6,185 nt of DNA from Burkholderiales bacterium UBA6064 (lineage in GTDB: Bacteria; Pseudomonadota; Gammaproteobacteria; Burkholderiales; Burkholderiaceae_B), in contig DIYC01000144.1 of NCBI GenBank assembly GCA_002428895.1, positions 1-6,185 on the forward strand, written 5' to 3'. The notes under the pieces are model-generated. The model made no database searches, was not told the DNA's origin, and saw nothing but the letters and a program-made list of their open reading frames with translations. A program made the position numbers and the translations under genes. This document shows, in pieces, positions 1 through 4,964 of the stretch; positions within the stretch are counted from its first letter, which is position 1, and each line of letters begins with the position of its first letter.

Positions 1-779
1 TGAGGTAAGGTGCTAATCAGGTATTGTTTTGTATTAATACCATGCGAATGACCTGCTAAAATTTGTAACGGAATTAATACCGCTGCCATCACAATGGCGG
101 TTTTCAAAGAATAGTTAACCGAGGCAGAACGGTCGGATCGTAACCAACGATACGCCGACAACCCTGCAATTAAAAAAGCCGCTGTTAAGCCCGAGGCGAG
201 CAACATGTGCACCACACGATAGGGCATAGACGGATTAAACACAATAGCCCACCAACTAGTCACATGCGCTTGGAGTTGCCCTGCCTCGTTAGCGATCATT
301 TCAAAACCTGCTGGGGTGTGCATCCAACTGTTGAGTACTAAAATCCAGAAGGCTGACGCGGTTGTACCTAAAGCAACCAACACCGTTGCAGTCGTATGCA
401 GCCAACTGGGCACGCGCCTAAAACCAAATAACATAATGCCAAGAAAAGTGGCTTCAAGAAAAAAAGCGGTTAACACCTCGTAAGCCAACAAAGGACCCGC
501 CACATTGCCCACCGTTTGCATAAAACCAGGCCAATTGGTACCAAATTGAAATGACATAGTGACACCACTAACCACGCCAATGGCAAAACTTAAGGCAAAC
601 ACTTTAATGAAGAAAAAATAGGATTGCATCCAGGCTTCATCACGCGTGGCGTTGTAACGCAACTTAAAGTACAACAACACCCACCCTAAAGCAATGGTAA
701 TCGAGGGGAACATAATATGAAACGTGATATTGGCTGCAAATTGAATTCTTGACAGCAATAAAGGATCGAACTCAAACAT
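1..779 (-). CDS. cydA: Cytochrome bd-type quinol oxidase subunit I, N-terminal part (cut by window edge)
   Basis: This is the N-terminal 259 residues of the membrane subunit that oxidises quinol and carries the hemes of a bd-type terminal oxidase, reducing O2 to water. Visible family landmarks are SRIQFAANITFH with His21 (high-spin heme ligand position), QFGTNW at about 78-83, and AYEVLTAFFLEATFLG with Glu101 and Glu109 in the proton-channel/heme region. His191 in YRVVHMLLASG matches the low-spin heme b558 axial ligand, and AGHSHG at 242-247 immediately precedes the Q-loop. Several hydrophobic membrane helices are evident. The wording (VGNVAGPLLAYEVLTAFFLEATFLGIMLFG) resembles the cyanide-insensitive CIO/short-Q-loop branch, so cioA is an alternative name. 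The ATG at 779 is preceded by GGAAA at a normal distance. The gene lies 31 bp downstream of the regulator on the same strand, so the two are probably co-transcribed. The C-terminal half and any subunit II lie outside the window. Residues after 250 look divergent (see findings). Confidence 0.94.
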   Translation of the reverse strand, partial: MFEFDPLLLSRIQFAANITFHIMFPSITIALGWVLLYFKLRYNATRDEAWMQSYFFFIKVFALSFAIGVVSGVTMSFQFGTNWPGFMQTVGNVAGPLLAYEVLTAFFLEATFLGIMLFGFRRVPSWLHTTATVLVALGTTASAFWILVLNSWMHTPAGFEMIANEAGQLQAHVTSWWAIVFNPSMPYRVVHMLLASGLTAAFLIAGLSAYRWLRSDRSASVNYSLKTAIVMAAVLIPLQILAGHSHGINTKQYLISTLP

Positions 780-810
780 TTTTTATTTCCAAAATAGTTT
801 ACTAAATACT

Positions 811-1365
811 TTAACGCGTTAGATTGCGCTTTTTTTTACGTTGTTTAAAGCGCAATAATTGATTCATTTTTGAGCCCATTTTAAGTAGACTAACTAAATG
901 CTCAGTTTCTAGGGTCTTCATGTCTAAATACCACTGAGTCAGCATGTCGATTAAATCGTGCATTTCTTGCATTTTAATCTGCGCTTGACGTTCTTGTTCA
1001 GTTGACGGGGCCGACAAAATAACCGAACGCAACATACTTAAGGTGGGTTCAACCTCGCGTTTGCGTCGCTCCTCGACCAAATTACGCACAATATCCCAAA
1101 CGTTGTCGTGAGTGCCGTAATAATCTTTTCGGTCATCTGGAAAATGCTTCAGCATGACTAAATTCATTGCCAGCAACTCTTTAATGCCCATAGCCACATT
1201 AGATCGCGAAAACCCCAGCGCATCGACAATTTGATCAGCATTCAAGGGAGTTGTTGACAAGTACAACAAGGCATATATTTGCCCAACCGTGCGATTAATA
1301 CCCCAACGCGAACCCATTTCACCAAAATGAAACACAAAGGTTTGTATTAACGGGGGTAATTTCAT
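811..1365 (-). CDS. GbsR/MarR-family winged-helix transcriptional regulator
   Basis: A 184-residue DNA-binding regulator. The stretch from WGINRTVGQIYALLYLS (about 21-37) through PLNADQIVDALGFSRSNVAMGIKEL (40-64) is the winged helix-turn-helix signature of the GbsR-like branch of MarR proteins. It is followed by the wing segment PDDRKDYY (76-83) and the VW..VRNLVEERRKREVEPTL segment (89-109). The rest is predominantly helical, probably for dimerisation, and ends in a strongly basic tail (RFKQRKKKR). The ATG at 1365 has a good AAAGGG ribosome site 5 nt upstream on the minus strand. It is the first gene of a leftward unit with cydA, so control of the oxidase and of itself is the natural inference. 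A 42-bp palindrome 15 bp upstream of its start is the likely operator. The inducing signal cannot be read from the sequence. No cofactor-binding Cys cluster or other redox-sensing motif is apparent. Confidence 0.87.
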   Translation of the reverse strand: MKLPPLIQTFVFHFGEMGSRWGINRTVGQIYALLYLSTTPLNADQIVDALGFSRSNVAMGIKELLAMNLVMLKHFPDDRKDYYGTHDNVWDIVRNLVEERRKREVEPTLSMLRSVILSAPSTEQERQAQIKMQEMHDLIDMLTQWYLDMKTLETEHLVSLLKMGSKMNQLLRFKQRKKKRNLTR

Positions 1366-1379
1366 GACATCCCTTTATC

Positions 1380-1421
1380 TATTTTCTGTATTTTCAGTAT
1401 ATCCTGAAAATACAGAAAATA
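1380..1421. promoter_or_regulatory. 42-bp palindrome, probable operator of the adjacent regulator gene
   Basis: Two perfectly complementary 18-bp arms (1380-1397 TATTTTCTGTATTTTCAG and 1404-1421) flank a 6-bp spacer TATATC. Each arm is built of two 9-bp units, ATTTTCTGT then ATTTTCAGT, so the site holds four half-sites: two direct and two inverted. It lies 15-56 bp upstream of the regulator's start codon. On the minus strand the centre contains TATACT (1401-1396), a fair -10 hexamer, with no convincing -35. A repressor dimer or pair of dimers bound here would cover that promoter. MarR-family proteins commonly bind such dyads next to their own genes, which is known for the family. That this regulator binds this site is inference. 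A 5'-UTR hairpin is the alternative reading if transcription starts farther upstream. Confidence 0.62.
1396..1401 (-). promoter_or_regulatory. Candidate -10 element (TATACT) for the regulator-cydA unit
   Basis: TATACT on the minus strand matches TATAAT at five of six positions and lies in the centre of the palindrome. It would start transcription about 24 nt before the regulator's ATG. No good -35 is seen at 16-18 bp, where only T-rich sequence such as TTTTAT occurs. An activator-dependent or weak promoter is therefore as possible as a chance match. Confidence 0.3.
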
Positions 1422-1464
1422 AAAGAATTTTCAACACACTAAAAGCATTCGTGATGATGAAAAA

Positions 1465-1511
1465 TTATCCACATAAAATGTGGGCAAACCTGTGGATGAA
1501 TCGGTGGATAA
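1465..1511. promoter_or_regulatory. Cluster of DnaA-box-like 9-mers
   Basis: TTATCCACA at 1465-1473 (plus strand) is a perfect consensus DnaA box. Three minus-strand-oriented relatives follow: TGTGGGCAA at 1479-1487 (two mismatches), TGTGGATGA at 1491-1499 (one mismatch) and GGTGGATAA at 1503-1511 (one mismatch). Start-to-start spacings are 14, 12 and 12 bp. The first two form an inverted pair whose inner bases, CCACAT-AAA-ATGTGG (1469-1483), could also pair as a short hairpin. DnaA could act here as a transcription factor for either flanking gene, or the site could titrate or reactivate DnaA. No dnaA, dnaN, mnmG or plasmid rep gene is nearby, so an origin is not supported. Confidence 0.5.
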
Positions 1512-1681
1512 AGTTGCAACCCATCACAGTGATTCATTTTTTTTACGCTGCTACTTTTTCATCCATTCGAAGTAGAAGCAACACAGCGAAACAGATCCAC
1601 GCATTCAAAACAAAGCCCCCCCAATGGCTCTGCTTTGCTTGGGATGAAACACTCATCATGCCTTAAGTAAAAAATCGTACT
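1512..1681. other. Remainder of the 347-bp intergenic region, no gene seen
   Basis: The stretch between the DnaA-like boxes and the 5' region of the next gene has no supported coding sequence. It contains an eight-T run near 1538-1545 and two imperfect stem possibilities. One is CGCTGCTACTT (1546-1556) with AAGTAG (1570-1575) and CAGCG (1584-1588). The other is CAAAGC (1611-1616) with GCTTTG (1632-1637). Neither has the stem quality or U-tract expected of an intrinsic terminator. No clear sigma-70 promoter for the rightward gene is visible; TACACT at 1681-1686 is the best -10-like hexamer and lacks a matching -35. An unannotated small RNA cannot be excluded. Confidence 0.4.
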
Positions 1682-1709
1682 ACACTAACAACTTTTTATT
1701 TCTTAGTGT
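1682..1709. promoter_or_regulatory. Inverted repeat directly upstream of the orphan gene's start codon
   Basis: ACACTAA (1682-1688) and TTAGTGT (1703-1709) are perfectly complementary, separated by the AT-rich 14-mer CAACTTTTTATTTC. The arm centres are 21 bp apart, two helical turns, which suits a dimeric DNA-binding protein. If transcribed, the 3' arm ends only 3 nt before the ATG and would fold over the translation start. There is no recognisable Shine-Dalgarno sequence here, so translation may depend on the structure or be weak. Confidence 0.45.
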
Positions 1710-1712
1710 GAT

Positions 1713-2804
1713 ATGAATACTATTTTCCCAAAAACTGCAACGATTAACCATCTCATTCATTCAACCGATACAAGGCCTGTAAAAAAACCACGCTTAGTCA
1801 ACTCGGCAGAGATTCACCCCAACCTTATACCCTCGACCCAATCGTTACAAACAACACAACAACAGCTACGCTATACCTTAAAACAACTTAAAACCCCAAA
1901 CAACAGCCCTCAAAGCATCAACAGTCGGGACGGCAATCAAGAAAAAACAGTTTATTCCGAGGCTTTTGAACTGATTCACCCACAAGCAGGTACGTTATTT
2001 TCTAGCGCAAAAAAAATATCCCCTTTCAAGCAACAGCAACGCGAAGTAAGTTTTTACCCTATAGAAACAACTCTGCTCCCAAGCGTAGGACTAAAGCAAA
2101 ACTTAGAACTCAGCAAAAAAGCAATTGCTTATGTTGAGTCTTTACGCATGCTATCGGCTAACCGACCTGCCCAAGCAAAAAAACTGTATGCGATTAAAGA
2201 AAACAACCCTGACTATTACCTACAACTCAAAAACATCTTTCATACTTTTCATTCAGCATGCAGTCGAGCCACCAGTGATACGGATTTACTAGAAATATTT
2301 GATCGTTTAGCGATTATGCTTGAAAAAAGAAAAGACAATTTTTCAGCCGGTTTGTCATTTGAAAAATGTGCGCTGGCTTCGTCCTACTTGCGTCAGTATT
2401 CACCCAACTTGCACATTGATTTTGTCGCTCTTGATGAATTTAGCACTGAACAATTTATGCATTTAATTGAACAATCCAACCAAGTGGATGTTGTCTATAA
2501 TTACGACACGAATCAATTAGAAATTATTAGCAAAGCAGCCATTACACTAGATACAAAAACGCACGATCAACTATTCGACACCCACACACCCGAACATTAC
2601 ATGCTCGTTCTTGGTCGAGACCCTGAAACCACCGAACTGAACCAACCCAGCACATGGACTGACGACATGATTGTCTGCGACCCATGGGCCAAACAAACCT
2701 ACCCCATTTTTCAACTTGAAGAACACATGCAATTACTCAACAGCCAAACACTGGGACAAACACAACTTCGAGTAATACACAGCTTTACATCAATTCACAA
2801 TTAA
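1713..2804 (+). CDS. Uncharacterised 363-residue protein with possible papain-like Cys-His-Asp domain
   Basis: I do not recognise this protein by family. Residues 1-115 are rich in Gln, Asn, Thr, Ser and Lys, with low complexity and probable disorder. There is no signal peptide or membrane segment. Residues about 128-212 look helical. The C-terminal 150 residues contain, in papain-like order, Cys219 at the start of a helix ([11 protein letters not shown]), His295 in a beta-like segment ([11 protein letters not shown]) and Asp323 in [11 protein letters not shown]. The H...GRDP...W...VCDPW...Y spacing resembles the catalytic His/Asp region of papain-fold proteases, deamidases and transglutaminases found in some bacterial effectors and toxins. 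This is motif reading by eye, not a database match. The start is forced: an in-frame TAG lies 9 bp upstream (1704-1706) and no other nearby start exists, yet no ribosome site precedes it. No immunity-like or secretion gene is adjacent. The bufferin operon begins 89 bp downstream, with no terminator seen between. The gene is probably real given its length; the function is speculative. Confidence 0.72.
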   Translation: MNTIFPKTATINHLIHSTDTRPVKKPRLVNSAEIHPNLIPSTQSLQTTQQQLRYTLKQLKTPNNSPQSINSRDGNQEKTVYSEAFELIHPQAGTLFSSAKKISPFKQQQREVSFYPIETTLLPSVGLKQNLELSKKAIAYVESLRMLSANRPAQAKKLYAIKENNPDYYLQLKNIFHTFHSACSRATSDTDLLEIFDRLAIMLEKRKDNFSAGLSFEKCALASSYLRQYSPNLHIDFVALDEFSTEQFMHLIEQSNQVDVVYNYDTNQLEIISKAAITLDTKTHDQLFDTHTPEHYMLVLGRDPETTELNQPSTWTDDMIVCDPWAKQTYPIFQLEEHMQLLNSQTLGQTQLRVIHSFTSIHN

Positions 2805-2842
2805 ATATCACACAGGCTCAACACAACGATTTAAAACTAATT

Positions 2843-2848
2843 TATGAT
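2843..2848 (+). promoter_or_regulatory. Candidate -10 element (TATGAT) for the bufferin operon
   Basis: TATGAT matches the sigma-70 -10 consensus at five of six positions and would place the transcript start near 2855, with a leader of about 39 nt before bufA. The best -35-like hexamer, TCAACA at 2818-2823, is 19 bp away, which is long. Known bufferin operons can be driven by extracytoplasmic-function sigma factors, and I see no confident ECF promoter here, so the assignment is weak. Confidence 0.3.
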
Positions 2849-2856
2849 CTAGGCTC

Positions 2857-2866
2857 TACGATCGTA
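2857..2866. promoter_or_regulatory. 10-bp perfect palindrome TACGATCGTA ahead of bufA
   Basis: TACGATCGTA is a perfect dyad just downstream of the candidate -10 and 27 bp before the bufA ATG, a position suited to a repressor site at the transcription start. A second GATC lies at 2847-2850. The regulator is unknown, and a 10-bp palindrome can occur by chance. Confidence 0.3.
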
Positions 2867-2893
2867 TTCTTTAATTTAATATCAAGGTGCTTT

Positions 2894-3223
2894 ATGAAAA
2901 AATCAAAATTAATTACAGCAAGTTTAGTTTCAGGCGCAGTGTCTTTAGCACTTTTCGGTGCACAAGATGTACAAGCTGGCAACGCAGATAAAGAAAAATG
3001 CTACGGCGTTGCCAAAGTAGGCAAAAATGATTGCGCCCACTCAGGTGGCAAACACACTTGTGGCGGTCAAGCGACTAAAGACGGTGATGCAACCGAATGG
3101 GTCTATGTACCTAAAGGCCTCTGTGAAAAGCTAGTAGGTGGATCTTTAGGTGAGCAAGGCGCAAAAAGTGGCTGCCCAGCTAAAGCAGCCGCGCCAGCCA
3201 AAGCAAACTGTGGCAGCAAATAA
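2894..3223 (+). CDS. bufA: Bufferin-type copper-binding RiPP precursor (DUF2282)
   Basis: A 109-residue exported precursor of a ribosomally made, post-translationally modified peptide. Residues 1-28 are a Sec-type signal peptide: KKSK, then a hydrophobic core ending in VQA, with probable cleavage before Gly29. The mature part has the bufferin signature [16 protein letters not shown] (Cys36, Cys47), then HTCGG (Cys56) and [13 protein letters not shown] (Cys77). In characterised bufferins the two central cysteines become 5-thiooxazoles that bind copper, while the outer two form a disulfide; by position these would be Cys47/Cys56 and Cys36/Cys77. Beyond the usual end near GGSL, this protein continues for about 25 residues of a Lys/Ala/Gly-rich tail with Cys94 and Cys106. 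The ATG is preceded by AAGGTG at 4 nt. bufB follows after 11 nt and bufC overlaps bufB, making one operon. The likely site of action is the periplasm, buffering copper. Family assignment is strong; the function is transferred from the family. Confidence 0.93.
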   Translation: MKKSKLITASLVSGAVSLALFGAQDVQAGNADKEKCYGVAKVGKNDCAHSGGKHTCGGQATKDGDATEWVYVPKGLCEKLVGGSLGEQGAKSGCPAKAAAPAKANCGSK

Positions 3224-3234
3224 AGTACTTGGGT

Positions 3235-4125
3235 ATGCCCAGTTTTCAATATTTTTCTGAAGCGGACTACCCACTACCCCAGCAGCCCAACCAGGCTGCT
3301 GGTTTGGGTTTAAGGCCCGAGCTGTACAACAACTTTGATACACATTTTCCAAATGTAGGTTGGGTCGAAGTTCATCCCGAAAATTATTTTGGCGGCGGCT
3401 TTCATCGTCATCAGTTGTGCCAAGTACGGCAATCTTACCCGTTAAGTTTTCATGCTGTGGGTTTATCATTGGGTTCAGACCAACCGGTAAATACCAATCA
3501 CCTGCAACAACTCAAAGAATTAATTCAGATTTACGAACCTTTTTTAGTCTCAGACCATGTATCTTGGAGCGCAACAGGCAACGCCCATTTAAACGATTTA
3601 CTGCCATTACCCTACACTCAACAAACCCTTAAACGTTTATGTAACAACGTGAGCCAAGTGCAAGATTATTTAGGGCGGCGCATTTTAGTCGAGAACCCCT
3701 CGTCTTACCTCTCGTTTACTCACGATGAAATGCCTGAATACGAATTTATCAACCAAATTGCTGAGAAAACAGGGTGCGGACTTTTACTCGATGTCAACAA
3801 TATATTTGTTCAAGCCAGCAATCACAACACCAGTGCCGAAGACTACATTCAACATATTAATCCACATTCTGTTGCAGAAATTCACTTAGCTGGTCACACT
3901 GAAAGAACATTCCCAGAAGGCACTCTGCTGGTTGATACACACAACCAACCAGTTCGGCCTGAAGTGTGGCAACTGTACACCCTGGCAATTCAACGGTTTG
4001 GGAAAATACCTACTTTAATTGAATGGGATGCCGATTTTCCAACCCATGCCGTATTAGCCGAACAAGTAGACAAGGCGCAACAAGTCATCAACCACACACT
4101 CACCTTGCATCAACATGCAGCTTAA
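3235..4125 (+). CDS. bufB: Multinuclear non-heme iron oxidase of bufferin maturation (DUF692/MNIO)
   Basis: A cytosolic TIM-barrel enzyme that uses two or three iron ions and O2 to modify cysteines of the precursor; relatives include MbnB and TglH. Family landmarks, numbered from the ATG at 3235, are GLGLRPEL (about 24-31), VEVHPENYFGGG (44-55, with Glu45, His47, Glu49), SFHAVGLSLG with His73, SDHVSWS with His108, LLPLPYT (122-128), VENPSSY with Glu153, LLLDVNN with Asp186, EIHLAGH (215-221), VDTH with Asp234 and His236, and IEWDADFP with Glu263. All the acid, His and Asn residues expected of the metal centre appear present, so the enzyme looks intact. Length 296 residues is normal for the family. 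A TTG at 3229 is an alternative start (298 residues), but AAAG at 3222-3225 suits the ATG better. It lies between bufA and bufC, overlapping bufC by 11 nt. The early codons contain a strong hairpin (3279-3302). Confidence 0.95.
   Translation: MPSFQYFSEADYPLPQQPNQAAGLGLRPELYNNFDTHFPNVGWVEVHPENYFGGGFHRHQLCQVRQSYPLSFHAVGLSLGSDQPVNTNHLQQLKELIQIYEPFLVSDHVSWSATGNAHLNDLLPLPYTQQTLKRLCNNVSQVQDYLGRRILVENPSSYLSFTHDEMPEYEFINQIAEKTGCGLLLDVNNIFVQASNHNTSAEDYIQHINPHSVAEIHLAGHTERTFPEGTLLVDTHNQPVRPEVWQLYTLAIQRFGKIPTLIEWDADFPTHAVLAEQVDKAQQVINHTLTLHQHAA
3279..3302 (+). other. GC-rich hairpin within the first codons of bufB
   Basis: CCAGCAGCC (3279-3287) and GGCTGCTGG (3294-3302) are perfectly complementary 9-bp arms with a 6-nt loop CAACCA. 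The stem begins 55 nt after the bufA stop codon. TTTGGGTTT follows, which is not a proper U-tract, so full termination is unlikely. It could protect the bufA mRNA 3' end or slow passage into bufB, giving more precursor than enzyme. The encoded residues (about 15-23, QQPNQAAG) lie in a variable N-terminal stretch, so the DNA could be under RNA-level constraint. Confidence 0.5.
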
Positions 4126-4957
4126 TCAACTTCAGCTTTTTTTTAAGCAGGTCATTCTTAACCCTGATTGGCTAGAACAAACCGAACAACCCGAACGGCT
4201 GCTTTTTAAAAACGATGCAGGAGTCAGCTTAAAAAACCGAGTGAACGTGTATCGCAACAATGTGATTCAAAACTTAGTGGGTGCTGCACGGTCGGCCTTA
4301 CCCAACACAGAAAAAATGATTGGCTCAGACTGTTTAAGTCAAGCACTTGAACAGTATGCTCAGAATAATTTGCCACAAGAAGGCAATTTAAATTTATATG
4401 GCCTCACTTTTTCTGATTTTCTTCAACACTATGCACCGACTCAGCACCTTTCATTTTTACCTTGCCTAGCACGGTTAGAATTTCTAATTGAGCAAGCCCG
4501 CTACGCCAAAGACGATTACCCATTAAATCGCGATGCGCTGTCACACTTTGAAGCAAGTCAATTTGCACAGTTACAATTTCAATTTAGACATGCAGTAGGG
4601 CTTTACCATTCAGCCTACCCTATTTTGAATATTCTCGACTTATGCGACGCCTACAATTCCGACAAAAACGAATTTGACAAGTTGCCTGACGAACACACCG
4701 TTTTACAACACCAAGAAGCAACTCAAATGAATCATGACAACCCGTGCACCCTCTTGGTATACCGCGAACAACTAGAAATTAAATTGGTACACATCGAGTA
4801 TGCTGATTTTTTATTTTTACAGGCCTTACAACAAAACCAAACCATTCTTGAGGCCGCACAAACCGTTGCAGACCACGATCAAGAAATCGACATTACCAAG
4901 GTGTTGCAAAAAGCATTGAAATACGAACTCTTTACCCAAGCAAGTATTCGAAGTTAA
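4115..4957 (+). CDS. bufC: Bufferin maturation partner protein (DUF2063)
   Basis: A 280-residue protein of the DUF2063 family, whose N-terminal domain is often mislabelled putative DNA-binding. In bufferin and related MNIO systems this partner binds the precursor and assists the oxidase, so a maturation role is more likely than gene regulation. The N-terminal part carries SLKNRVNVYRNNVIQNLVGAARSALPNTEKMIG (about 38-70) and the Y.....P..GNLNLYGLTFSDFL segment (81-103). It continues with LPCLARLEFLIEQARYAKDDYPL (115-137), where the family commonly has an L-D-x-A-x-L-E-W helix. The C-terminal beta-rich domain shows SAYPILNILDL (166-176) and CTLLVYREQLEIKLVHI (211-227). There is no signal peptide. 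The ATG lies inside the end of bufB (11-nt overlap) with no strong ribosome site, implying translational coupling and near-equal amounts of the two proteins. Its stop is 7 bp from the convergent ackA stop. Confidence 0.92.
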   Translation: MQLNQLQLFFKQVILNPDWLEQTEQPERLLFKNDAGVSLKNRVNVYRNNVIQNLVGAARSALPNTEKMIGSDCLSQALEQYAQNNLPQEGNLNLYGLTFSDFLQHYAPTQHLSFLPCLARLEFLIEQARYAKDDYPLNRDALSHFEASQFAQLQFQFRHAVGLYHSAYPILNILDLCDAYNSDKNEFDKLPDEHTVLQHQEATQMNHDNPCTLLVYREQLEIKLVHIEYADFLFLQALQQNQTILEAAQTVADHDQEIDITKVLQKALKYELFTQASIRS

Positions 4958-4964
4958 TTTAAAA
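4958..4964. other. 7-bp convergent junction without a visible terminator
   Basis: The bufC and ackA stop codons face each other across TTTAAAA, seven AT-only bases. No stem-loop is seen here or just inside either gene end, so the two convergent transcripts probably overlap in their 3' ends. Confidence 0.6.

Noticed and set aside
831..838. Eight-base T run near the 3' end of the regulator as a programmed frameshift site
   Set aside because: It encodes the lysines of the basic tail a few codons before the stop. Slippage would only change the last residues, and there is no downstream frame to join.
1380..1421. LexA/SOS box reading of the palindrome (CTGT...ACAG)
   Set aside because: The CTGT and ACAG elements are 22 bp apart rather than the 8 bp of a LexA box, and the inner CTG...CAG pairs have the wrong spacing.
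1465..1545. Chromosomal or plasmid replication origin
   Set aside because: There are only three or four boxes, no clear unwinding-element repeats and no replication genes in the window; the flanking genes are metabolic.
1546..1643. Intrinsic terminator or small RNA from imperfect stems in the intergenic region
   Set aside because: The stems are short (6-11 bp with bulges), have long loops and are not followed by a U-tract; nothing supports a defined RNA.
1364..1666. Rightward 100-codon open frame opposite and beyond the regulator start
   Set aside because: It runs through the 42-bp palindrome and the DnaA-like boxes, lacks a ribosome site and domain-like composition, and its start codon overlaps the regulator's start on the other strand. 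It is best read as non-coding.
3146..3469. Leftward 107-codon frame across the bufA/bufB junction
   Set aside because: It is antisense to two well-supported genes and its translation shows no family features.
3360..3632. Rightward 90-codon frame inside bufB
   Set aside because: It lies in an alternative frame of a strongly conserved enzyme gene, with no independent start signals.
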